The notes under the pieces were generated by a model. The model saw nothing but the letters and a program-made list of their open reading frames with translations, was not told the DNA's origin and searched no databases. This document shows, in pieces, positions 23,055-32,243 of a DNA stretch of 38,789 nucleotides. The DNA lies in contig JAHBMJ010000938.1 of assembly GCA_018398765.1 (NCBI GenBank), forward strand, positions 1 through 38,789. The letters are read 5' to 3'. The position numbers and the translations under genes were made by a program. Source of the DNA: Chromera velia. Lineage: Eukaryota; Sar; Chromeraceae. How positions within the stretch are numbered: the first letter of the stretch is position 1; each line of letters opens with the position of its first letter.

Positions 23055-23540
23055 GACCGGAAGGCAGAGGCAGAGCAGGGTCCAACTTCCCAGAGAGGAG
23101 GCCTGTATGGCTCAAAACCTGCAAGTAAGCAAGTATCGGGGACACAATGAAGTCCCATCAAGAAAAGCTGGGTGGTCTTTTGTGCTGGAGGTAGATTGAG
23201 GGGCACTGGGGCAGCGGGAGAGCCTGACTGACCGGAAGGCAGAGGCAGAGCAGGGCCCAACTTCCCAGAGAGGAGGCCTGTGTGGCTTAAAACCTGCAAG
23301 CAAGCAAGTGTCGGGGACACAATGAAGTCCCATCAAGAAAAGCTGGGCGGGTCATTCGCCGGAGGTCGAATAGAGGGGGCACTGGGGCAGCGGGGGAGCC
23401 TGACTGACCGGAAAGCAGAGGCAGAGCAGGGCCTAACTTCCCAGAAAGGAGGCCTGTGTGGTTCAAAACCTGCAAGCAAGCAAGTGTCGGGGACACAATG
23501 AAGTCCCATCAAGAAAAGCTGGGCGGGTCATTCGCCGGAG
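23055..23540. repeat. 175-176-bp direct repeat, about 2.8 copies
   Basis: Copies start at about 23055, 23230 and 23406 (each with GACCGGAARGCAGAGGCAGA) and include AACCTGCAAG and GGGACACAATGAAGTCCC. The last copy is cut after about 135 bp. A shorter pair of about 80 bp (GACAGGCATG...GAGGGAGGAAGACACACACA) links this array to the end of the 81-bp array. Confidence 0.9.
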
Positions 23541-24211
23541 AGAGTCAGAGCTGCAAAGTCGGCGATGTAGTCTCCTCACTGTTGCTGAGAAAATGTTAAG
23601 GGCGGACTGATCTCCCTCAAGGAGGGTCCAGCGAAGCTGCCCTATTGCAGCTGGGTAGCCGACACCCCCCCCCACAATGCCATACAGAGAGTCTTCCCCC
23701 ACTCGTCCCCTATCCGGAGCCCCACTGACCCCGGAGGAGGCCTGACGGGACCTGGCCAAATTTCGAAAAGCCAGAAAACCGAAAGCGGAGTCCTGGTCCC
23801 TCGGGACGCCTCCGGACGTCAAACCGATGACAGTTCCCAACTCAGGGACGTGTCCGGAGGCGAACGGTGTGCGATTTTCCTCTGCCGAGAGGGTCCTTGG
23901 GAGGGTGACCATTTTTCATATCGTGGTTCCGATCCTAGACTGGGTTATTCTATAGGCGCGGCCCACATGCCGCGCTGGGATTGGTATCTGACCAAGCCGA
24001 TGCCCTAAAATCGGCATGAAAAGCGGGGCCACAGCGGCATGCCGGGGCCCGCAGAATTTTTTTAAAAGCGTTTTTAGGGTCCCCAAACACCCCTCCGCCC
24101 TACCCCGCCCTAAACTACCCCTAATTTTATATCCCTAGCCACCTAGAATTTATTTGCCAATCTGGAGCCCCTCATGAAGGAAAAAAGTGACCAATTATGC
24201 CTATAGGGGTG
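23541..24211. other. Spacer between arrays, with foldback sequence
   Basis: A 149-codon minus-strand frame (23912-23463, ATG start) crosses unique sequence and then runs into the 176-bp repeat; it has no recognisable domain and I do not call it a gene. An interrupted inverted repeat (CATGCCGC near 23966 and GCGGCATG near 24034, with flanking GGCCC/GGGCC) encloses a smaller GCCGAT/ATCGGC hairpin. Confidence 0.5.
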
Positions 24212-25007
24212 TGGGGATGCAGAAGGTGGCAATGCTAGGCGGCGGTGAGGGGCGACTACAGAAGTGCGACTACAGAAGTTGAGGGTAATACTTTAAAAGT
24301 TGGCGGGGAAGCGCCCCGGGCGATCGGGGGCGGCAATGCTAGCCAGCGGTGAGGGGCGTCAGTCACTACAGAAGTGCGACTACAGAAGTCGGGAGTAATA
24401 CTTCAAAAGTTGGCGGGGAAGGCTTAGCGCCCCGGGCGGTCGGGGGCGGCAATGCTAGGCTGCGGTAAGGGGCGACTACAGAAGTGCGACTACAGAAGTC
24501 GAGGGTAATACTTGGCGGGGAAGCGTCCTGGGCGGTTGCGGGCGGCAATGCTAGGCAGCGGTGAGGGGCGTCAGTCACTACAGAAGTGCAACTACAGAAG
24601 TCAAGGGTAATACTTGGCGGGGAAGCGCCCCGGGCGGTCGCGGGCGGCAATGCTAGGCGGCGGTGAGGGGCAACTACAGAAGTATAACTACAGAAGTCGA
24701 GGGTAATACTTGGCGGGGAAGCGTCCCAGGCGGTTGGGGGCGGCAATGCTAGGCGGCAGTGAGGGGCGACTACAGAAGTGCAACTACAGAAGTCGAGGGT
24801 AATACTTGGCGGGGAAGCGTCCTGGGCGGTTGCGGGCGGCAATGCTAGGCAGCGGTGAGGGGCGTCAGTCACTACAGAAGTGCGACTACAGAAGTCGAGA
24901 GTAATACTTCAAAAGTTGGCAAAGAAGCGCCCCGGGCAGTTAGGGGTGGCAATGCTAGGCGGCGGTGGGGGGCAACTACAGAAGTGCGACTACAGAAGTC
25001 GAGGGTG
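24212..25007. repeat. About 92-116-bp tandem repeat, eight copies
   Basis: Each copy carries GGCAATGCTAG, GGTGAGGGGCG, a doubled GACTACAGAAGT, GGGTAATACTT, and GGCGGGGAAGCG followed by CCCCGGGCGGT. GGCAATGCTAG recurs near 24227, 24332, 24448, 24543, 24646, 24745, 24837 and 24946. Unit length varies because optional blocks (CGTCAGTCACTA; CAAAAGTTGG) are present or missing. A 168-codon minus-strand frame across it is a repeat artefact. Confidence 0.95.
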
Positions 25008-26750
25008 ATCAACCAATAAGAAAAAAAAATAATAATAAAAGGAAATCGAAAGAAAACACCCTAGGGTATTTCACTAAAAAACAAAAATGATAAAAATTAA
25101 TTTTATGCCCCCCCCTTCAAGTATGTAAAACACTCTAGACATCTAAAAGTATGCTCAATGTGGTTCTTTGTCTAAAAGAACCTTCATAAACTTAAAAAAA
25201 GACTTGTAGCATCATGATTTATGATGATTATTTAAGGTTTTTATCATGTTGCCACTTAGGGTTCTAAGAGTAGTAAAAACATCATTATATAACCTAACAG
25301 TTAACCTACCTAAACCTTATATAACCTGGTATAACCTGCTTCAAATCACTTCATTAACACCAGCAGATATGATTTTAAAACTATATGACTCAACTCTCCT
25401 TTAGCTTTGATCTTTTTCATCACTTTCATGCTCAATCATATCATTAAATTGACTTTCTGCGCAAGCAAGCTCGTCGTTATTCACCGTCACCCCCCCCTCA
25501 ACCAAAGCTGAGAAAAAGGCTCTCTCAAACAGCCACAGCGCCTTTCTGCTTTCGATCTTTTATTGCTATTACACTCTTTTCTTTGTTGTCCCTGATTCCA
25601 TTTATCTGCCAGCTTGAATGCTCCATCGCAAATTTATCGAAATTTGATGATGTTTTTCCCGTATGTATGACTGCCTAGCTTGCCGAGACGAGGTGTCTCA
25701 ATAACACTTTTGAAGAGTTAAATTATCAGTTTTAAGTTTGTTTTGAACAGTTTGAGGCTGGTTTATACTATGTTAATACTGGTATTGGCAGCTTTAAGCA
25801 GGTTTCAAAAGATAACAATGTTAAAATGAAGGTTTTGTAACCTTGTATCCGAACCTTCATTGGCAACGACCCCTAAACCTACCCTTAACCTAATATAACC
25901 TTGCCGAACCAAGGATTTTACATGTGATTATGTGTTCAAATGACTTTTTAGCAAAATTGGGCTAGGAATCTATTTTAAAACATGTCTACAAACTGTTTTT
26001 TTGTAAAGTTTTTTACTATAAAACCTAGTATACCTCCATCAAAGTGAAATACTTTAGAAAACACCAGACACTTGTAGAAGCGGTGAGACTAAAAAAAGTC
26101 TAAAGAAAGCGCACGAAACCACAAGCTAATCCGCTAAGCGTGCCTAAGGATATGTATGGCGCCAGACAAGTTGCACATACATTGTATGGAAGGAGGGCGC
26201 GCGCGCGGCGCACATTAATGCATTGTCAGGCCCCCGGCCCGCAAGGCGCCGTGCGTGCGATTTTGGCCCCGGCTACATGCATGCATGACCTGTGGCGGGG
26301 TATGCCGGGGCCCTCAACGGCCGAAAAAGCCAATTTTACTCAAATTCAACAAATGAAAAATTAATTAGCTTTCTATATATATATGGTATCCCAGCTGCTG
26401 GAAAAAGACTACTTCATCAATTAACATCGTGTGAGTCATTTCAATGATTTGGTTCCATGCTGAGCGCTCCCGGGGAGCTTCTGGGTAGGTGAGGGGCACT
26501 TTGGTTCGGAAATGCATGGAAGCTTCAAGTTGGACTGACGGGCTCGAAGACTAGGCTCGAGGAGATCCTAGAAATGCTGTCCACATATGTGCGGGGGACC
26601 GACCTGAAGAACACCAAGAAAAAGGGGGCTAGGAGGCCTCTATCAACTCAGACAAGTCCATTTGGTAGGGAAAGATAGCTCTTGATGAGAGGAATCACGA
26701 CAATGGTTTTATATTATACATACATATGAATAATTTCAACCCATGCATAA
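25008..26750. other. AT-rich region with a GC-rich island
   Basis: 25008-26130 is AT-rich with no convincing exon. 26140-26345 is an abrupt GC-rich island (GCGCGCGCGG, CCCCCGGCCCGC, a CATGCATGCATG run, TGCCGGGGCCC) followed by TATATATATA at about 26373. It resembles the island at about 20090-20180. I see no gene; the remainder to 26750 is also unassigned. Confidence 0.5.
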
Positions 26751-26891
26751 CAGGCTGACACATGCCAACACAGTGTCCAGCATCCTCTGGGTTGTCTAAA
26801 GAAGCAAGAATCGAGCTTCGGGGTTCCAAAAAAGCAAATTATCAATTGCTGGAAGCCTGTTTTCTTATACCGTCTGTGTGACGATTTTAAA

Positions 26892-26926
26892 ATTTTTACT
26901 GAGGAAGGGCCGATCTCGGTAAAAAT
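26892..26926 (+). repeat. 35-bp inverted-repeat element, copy 1
   Basis: Terminal ATTTTTACT and GGTAAAAAT (8 of 9 paired) flank a 17-nt spacer with core AGGAAGGGCCGATCT. Confidence 0.85.
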
Positions 26927-27064
26927 GGACAAACCCATGACAGACTGACAGCACGTCCCCTAGGTCGTCTAAGGAAGTAAGAATCGAGCTTTAGGGTTCT
27001 AAAAAAGCAAGTTATCAATTGCTGGAAGCCTGTTTTCTTATACGGTCTGTGTGATGATTTCAAA

Positions 27065-27099
27065 ATTTTTACCCAGGAAGGGCTGATCTCGGTAAAAAT
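27065..27099 (+). repeat. 35-bp inverted-repeat element, copy 2
   Basis: Perfect 9-bp termini ATTTTTACC and GGTAAAAAT flank a 17-nt spacer with core AGGAAGGGCTGATCT. Confidence 0.9.
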
Positions 27100-27111
27100 G
27101 GGTCTGTCCAT

Positions 27112-27146
27112 ATTTTAACCCAGATCAGCCCCTTCCTGGTAAAATT
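27112..27146 (-). repeat. 35-bp inverted-repeat element, copy 3 (reversed)
   Basis: Read on the minus strand: AATTTTACC, a 17-nt spacer with AGGAAGGGGCTGATCT, then GGTTAAAAT. It has the same length as the other copies and slightly degraded termini. Confidence 0.85.
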
Positions 27147-27484
27147 TTCGAAATTATCACAGAGACAGGCTAACTTGGCAGGCATTTAAAGTTTCTATGT
27201 TCACTTCTCATGCACTTTGTGTTCCGTTCCTTGCCTCCTCAGTCTGTCTAGGAGACCTATGATGTGGGATCTCTCTTTGGTCGATCTGATTCTCATGTAG
27301 ATATATACTTGCATGTGATGTTGCGTGCAGGTACGTCTTCAATTGTGCTTCAAGTACTTGGACAATCGTAGGAGCCTCGAGCAGAAGTCTAGTGATGGTC
27401 AGTCTTGCTTCAGTGAGTCTTGGTTAAATTTCTTGATCTTAGTTAGTCGTGGGTAAAAATGCAGGTGGGTCTGGAGGGGGGCGC

Positions 27485-27519
27485 ATTTTTACCGATAACA
27501 GCCCCTGCTTGGTAAAAAT
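27485..27519 (-). repeat. 35-bp inverted-repeat element, copy 4 (reversed)
   Basis: Read on the minus strand: ATTTTTACC, a 17-nt spacer with core GCAGGGGCTGTTATC, then GGTAAAAAT. It forms the right half of the 68-bp composite 27452-27519. Confidence 0.9.
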
Positions 27520-27631
27520 ACACCCCCCCTACTCCTAATTTGAAATTTTTCTGTGTCTGTTGTATGTCAAGAAGTTGTTCTCTGTCCTTTTCTCTGCTGC
27601 TTTGTATGTGTCACCCTCTTCAGCCTTCTAC

Positions 27632-27666
27632 ATTTTTACCGAGAAGGGGCTGTTGTTGGTAAAAAT
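27632..27666 (+). repeat. 35-bp inverted-repeat element, copy 5
   Basis: ATTTTTACC, a 17-nt spacer with core GAAGGGGCTGTTGTT, then GGTAAAAAT. It forms the left half of the 68-bp composite 27632-27699. Confidence 0.9.
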
Positions 27667-27699
27667 GTGCCCCCCCTCAGACTCCCCTACATTTTTACC

Positions 27700-27919
27700 T
27701 AGATCACGTACTTTCCTCTGCTTTTACACCCCTGCTCTCCTTTCTGTTTATTGCAGTCCACCCTGTTTGACAGTGTTGTTTCTATGTCATGGTAGTGTTC
27801 TCTACCACTGCCAAGTAGAGGTCTGAACTGTCAGAAAGGAACCTGTCTTGTCCGAGCCTCAGCATACCTATATCTATGTCTACCTCTCCCTCCCTCTCCC
27901 TCTCCCTTCCCCCCCCCCC
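27700..27919. other. Unassigned sequence before the gap
   Basis: Pyrimidine-rich, ending in a CCCTCT run and an 11-base-plus C homopolymer right at the gap edge. No feature is seen. Confidence 0.6.
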
Positions 27920-28257
27920 NNNNNNNNNNNNNNNNNNNNNNNNNNNNNNNNNNNNNNNNNNNNNNNNNNNNNNNNNNNNNNNNNNNNNNNNNNNNNNNNN
28001 NNNNNNNNNNNNNNNNNNNNNNNNNNNNNNNNNNNNNNNNNNNNNNNNNNNNNNNNNNNNNNNNNNNNNNNNNNNNNNNNNNNNNNNNNNNNNNNNNNNN
28101 NNNNNNNNNNNNNNNNNNNNNNNNNNNNNNNNNNNNNNNNNNNNNNNNNNNNNNNNNNNNNNNNNNNNNNNNNNNNNNNNNNNNNNNNNNNNNNNNNNNN
28201 NNNNNNNNNNNNNNNNNNNNNNNNNNNNNNNNNNNNNNNNNNNNNNNNNNNNNNNNN
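27920..28257. other. Assembly gap (338 N)
   Basis: A run of N flanked by a poly-C tract on the left and (CT)n on the right. The break is probably due to low-complexity sequence. Nothing can be inferred inside; apparent open frames across it are meaningless. Confidence 1.
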
Positions 28258-28297
<40 letters not shown>

Positions 28298-29797
28298 ATG
28301 TGTGTGTGTGTCTATGTATGTGTGTGTGTGTGTGTGTGTATGTGTGTATATGTGTATGTATGTATAATGTATGTGTATATATGTGTGTACATCCGTAACC
28401 GTACGTGTCTGTGTGTCACAGTGTCTGTGTCTGTGTCGATGTACGCCGGTGTCCACAAGCTGACGTAAGCATGTTTGGTTATGTGTATATATCATTGTCT
28501 GTTTGACTTCTTTCTCCCCTCTTTCCCTCCCCTTCTCTCCCTATATCTCTCTCTATCTGTCCCTCCGTCTCTGCTCTGACATCGACTCGGAGTCCTCTCG
28601 GCACCTCCTTTTTTGCCTCCTCCCAGTATTTCTCCTTCCTCCCTGTTTCATCTTCGCTTTCTCTTTTGTTTTTCTCCATTTATCTCTCCTTTAAATTATC
28701 TCAATCCTGTGTACGTTTGCTCTATTTTTCCTTTTCTCAATCCCATCATGCAGACTCTCGACTGCGACTTTCTCTTTGGACTCGCTTCTCTCCTCCCTAT
28801 AGTAACTGTCCCCTCCTCTTTCTACATGATCCCCAAAGCTCCCTAGCCAAGCTTTTTTTACCTGCTCTCCTCTCCCCTTCTTTTTTTCTTCTCTCTTGGA
28901 GTCTTTTTTCTGTCCCTTTCTTCTCTTTTTGACTCTTCACTGGAGGAAATCCTCCACTGAAATCATGCACCTTTCTTTTCTCTCTGTTGCCATGTAAATT
29001 ACTTTTTCCTTTCTAATCGCTATGCCATTTAAAATTTAGTTTAAACCGCATGAATCTTGTGTGATGGTATGTATGCAGCTGCATTCCTTCCTGATTTGAA
29101 AGTTATAGATCGCTAAGCAACGACCTGCGCTAATAGAATTCGCTTTAGATGCAACCCCCAGCCCGGGGTATCATTTTTGCTTGAAGTTCACGTGTTTCCA
29201 TACATATGCATGTAAATGACAGCTAAACTGTGCCAAAACATTTAACTTTGAAACATTTGTGTCAGCTGCTGGGTTCGACGCACGCGCGCTATGGAGCTGG
29301 GTGTGTGTAAGCTGTTTTGACGTTAGATCCCAGGCCGGCTTCTTTTTTAAAAATTCAGTGATATGCATTTATGAAAAATAATTCAAAAATTTAATTTGTT
29401 CAGCACTTAAAGCGTAGATCTGAGTCGGATCATCTGACAAAGCAGTTTTCTAGTTTTTATTACTAATTAATAGACTATTAAATATTTTGTAAAAAAAATG
29501 TTTATAATTAACTTTTAAACTACCATAAACCACTCAGTCCAGATACACTAGATTTCAAAGGAATTTAAGATTGTATGACAGTGTATTAGTTTCTACTAAA
29601 TGTGTTACATTGTATATGACTGATATAGTCATATTATATTTTTTTATAAATAATTAGTTGATGAATAAATAATGTATGATCATCTCTTTCATTCTCAATT
29701 ATATGGTATCAGGTGGAAGATTTCAAATTTAGGCTAAAATTTAGGCTTTTTTTAATAAGTTAAGATAAAAGTCCGACTTGAGGGCAAAAGTCCACTT
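28258..29797. other. Pyrimidine-rich microsatellites, then AT-rich spacer
   Basis: 28258-28440 is (CT)n followed by (TG)n with TATG variants. 28500-28940 is a long pyrimidine-rich tract (plus strand). 28941-29797 is AT-rich. No coding region could be supported. If the flavin monooxygenase-like gene has further 3' exons they would lie here, but I could not identify any. Confidence 0.6.
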
Positions 29798-31164
29798 TTA
29801 AAGGCACAAGCCTGTCATACCATCATAATAAAAAGCCTTTCCTTCCCTTGCCCACCTTGGCCTCGCCTTTTTCTGATAATTTTTTAGACTCTCGAACAAT
29901 TCCCTTCCGGTGAGGGTGCGTATCTTAGGCAGTCTCCCCTGCTGCACAGAGGTGTAGAGGTACCCATCGTCTGGGCTGATGGCGTGGACAAACTCCATGA
30001 ACGTCAACCCAGAATTTCCTGCCCCCACCAGGAGGACTGGGTACTCGATCTCGGGGGTTCTCTCGGCGTTGTCCTCCGCCAGCCGTCTCCACTCGCCCAG
30101 GGGGTCACTGCAGTCAACTCGCTGGAGAGCCTGTTCTATTGTTATCACCAGATGGTCGGGGGAGAGGAAAGAAGCTTTGGAGGTTTTGCGGATCTCGGCA
30201 TGCAAAAATGTATACCCCTCTCGGTCCGTCAGCCAACAGGGGATACGGGGAATGCCTATGCCTGTCGCAGCCACAACGCGCGACGCCAAAAAGCTCCGAC
30301 CGCATCGCGTGCGCACTTCATACCCTTAAAGTTTCCCGCCCCCCTTGAGGTCTACACGCGACACCCCCTCCACCCAGGCACCAAAAACGACAGGGGCACA
30401 GGCGTTAAACAGAGCAAGTCGGGCGAGGGAGGCGAGTTTCTCTACTGAGGGCCACCTGTGTCCACTCAGGTCAGTCATTTGGACGGGCGCCGCCACATGC
30501 GGGTAGTCGTATTTCTTCCCGCTCTGCACGAACGAAAGCCTCAGATCCGGTGTGTTCAGAGTGCTGTTGATCCAAAAATACCACCCCCCCTCTGCATAAT
30601 GGGCACACGGGATGTCTCTCCCCTCTAGGAGTACCACCTTTGCCTGGGGGTTCTCCTGTTTCAACCGACTGGCGAAAGAACAACCGTGCAGTCCAGAGCC
30701 AACCACGACAACGTCCCAGACCTCCTCGTCATCGTGAAGGGCCAAAGAGAGATGAGATAGACAGTGGTGGGTCTCTACCAGATTTTCAAAATACCTACAC
30801 ACAAGAATAAATCCAAATAATCCTTTCAGTCACTTTTCCCCATTTTATTTTATGTTTCTACGTATATTGGCACTGAACCGACTGACCTTCGAATGTGGGG
30901 ACCAAAGATGAGAGGAAGCGTTCGCAGTCGTGCTGTCTTCTGGTCTGCAGAGGCATACAATTCTGGTAGGAAGAGAACTCAGTCGGGCAGTTGGAGAGCC
31001 TTCAGAAATTCGAGACGGAGTTTGGGGTCTTCAGAGATAATAGAGAGAAACTCTGTCAGACCCCCTCCCTGATACAGGTTCCCGAGAGTCTCGAGGCCCT
31101 CTATGCAGAGAGAAGGAAGGTGAGCTTGCATGGCAAGACAGAACTGGTGAAGGGCTTTGCTCAT
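29798..31164 (-). pseudogene. Flavin monooxygenase-like gene with two in-frame stops
   Basis: Exons 31164-30887 and 30794-29798 join in phase 2 (GTCAGT donor). The second exon has an FAD-binding Rossmann motif (VWDVVVVGSGLHGCSF, then KVVLLEG), an RVVAATG motif, and a second dinucleotide fold (PVLLVGAGNSGLTFMEF) for NADPH. This two-Rossmann layout is that of class B flavin monooxygenases and related N-hydroxylases; the substrate is unknown. The N-terminal exon (MSKALHQFCLAMQAHL, later DQKTARLRTLPLIFGPHIRR) is unfamiliar but joins smoothly. TGA at 30981-30979 (LQLPD-stop-VLFLPEL) and TAA at 30328-30326 (GGGKL-stop-GYEVRTRC) interrupt an otherwise continuous frame with no frameshift. No usable intron removes either. 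At about 424 codons it may also be 3'-truncated; a GTATGA donor near 29818 is an alternative end. Confidence 0.7.
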
Positions 31165-32243
31165 TTTCTCTTCTCAGCAATAAATATTTTTTTAGACAGC
31201 TCAGCAAGGTAGACGGAAAACGTATGGACGTCTCCCTGCAAGTCAACGGCAACTCGCTGTGCGTGAGACCGTGGGCAACAGAACTGCATAAACTTTTAGT
31301 TTTCTACGGGTTGTGTTTCTCCCTCTTTTCTGCACCTACGTATGGGTAGCTCCTGCTACCATCTGACATGTCATGTAAGATATGTTAAGTCATGTCAAGT
31401 CGCTTCACCTGGGTCCGGCAGCTGCCGGCAGCCATGCATCGGCGGCAGCGGCCGGCACCCCTCGGGAGTGGGGCGCCCCCCCTCCTCCCACCGGATTGAG
31501 GATTGAGAGTTTTGTCATGCATGCCGCGCCACCATATATGGGAGGCGGATCTAGCCTAGTTTGTCGATAAGTCCCGTCCTAAAACCACCAGCGACTAAAC
31601 CAAAAGTGATCTTGATCACCTTATCAATCGTGGCTTCACGACAGGATTCCGGGCCCGGAATAGTCCAAATAAGTCCAGATATCAAGGGGGTTATAGGGGG
31701 TTACTAATCAAAACCCCTTAGTTACCCCTAGTAAATATAAAAACAAATGTTTTTTGATTGGCAATGATTGTTATAGAAATGGTTCAGTTGCAAAAAGAAA
31801 AGTTGTTTAAGTAAACAGTGTTTCAATATATTTTGTAATGTCGTATCAACAAAAAACATGACATAATAAATTATTAATAATTGCATAAAAGAATTATTTT
31901 GATGGATCGATTGAGAATATCAGAGAATTGACTAAAGAGTCATGGTGATATAAAGAGTTGAATTGAATTAGCAAACAATATAAAGAAAGGGGGGGGAAAT
32001 CGGTTTGAAAGTAAAGGTCTAGGTAAAGGTTAACGCATGAACATAGTTTTGTAATCAATTCATCAAAGATATTTTATACAGTACCGATAATTGGAAAAAA
32101 AATATACAAAGTACAAATATGTTCACCTTTCTACAGAAGTGTTTTTGGTGATTCGATGGTGAACGATGGTGAATGCTTGACAGACATACAAATGCAAATA
32201 TAAGACCAACTATGAATTGATATCAACACAACATATCACAACA
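31165..32243. other. Intergenic region
   Basis: 31165-31560 includes a GC-rich patch with CAGCTGCCGGCAG, ATGCATCGGCGG and CATGCATGCCGCG motifs like the islands near 20.1 and 26.2 kb. 31570-32243 is AT-rich. No gene is seen. Confidence 0.6.

Larger units (their letters stand above)
26751..27165. repeat. Two direct repeats (188 and 171 bp) plus inverted third copy
   Basis: Units 26751-26938 and 26940-27110 share AAGAATCGAGCTT, a run containing TATCAATTGCTGGAAGCCTG, TTTTCTTATAC and GTCTGTGTGA, each ending in a 35-bp inverted-repeat element. 27111-27165 is a partial third copy in reverse orientation, so 27053-27162 can fold back on itself. The similar peptide frames on the minus strand follow from the duplication. 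Confidence 0.85.
27452..27699. repeat. 68-bp composite elements in inverted orientation
   Basis: 27452-27519 and the reverse complement of 27632-27699 match at 58 of 68 positions with no gap. Each is a 42-bp block (GGTAAAAATG, GTCTG, a G-run, CATTTTTACC) overlapping the 35-bp element through a shared 9-bp terminus. The 112 bp between them is unique, so the pair could form a long hairpin. Confidence 0.9.

Noticed and set aside
21723-23199. 440-codon minus and 403-codon plus frames
   Set aside because: They arise from the 81-bp repeat lacking stops; no domain, the ends drift into unrelated sequence, and several frames are equally open.
23463-23912. 149-codon minus-strand frame as a gene
   Set aside because: It runs into the 176-bp repeat and shows no domain, splice support or compositional bias; left as unassigned.
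27782-28495. Open frames spanning the N run
   Set aside because: They are artefacts of undetermined bases.
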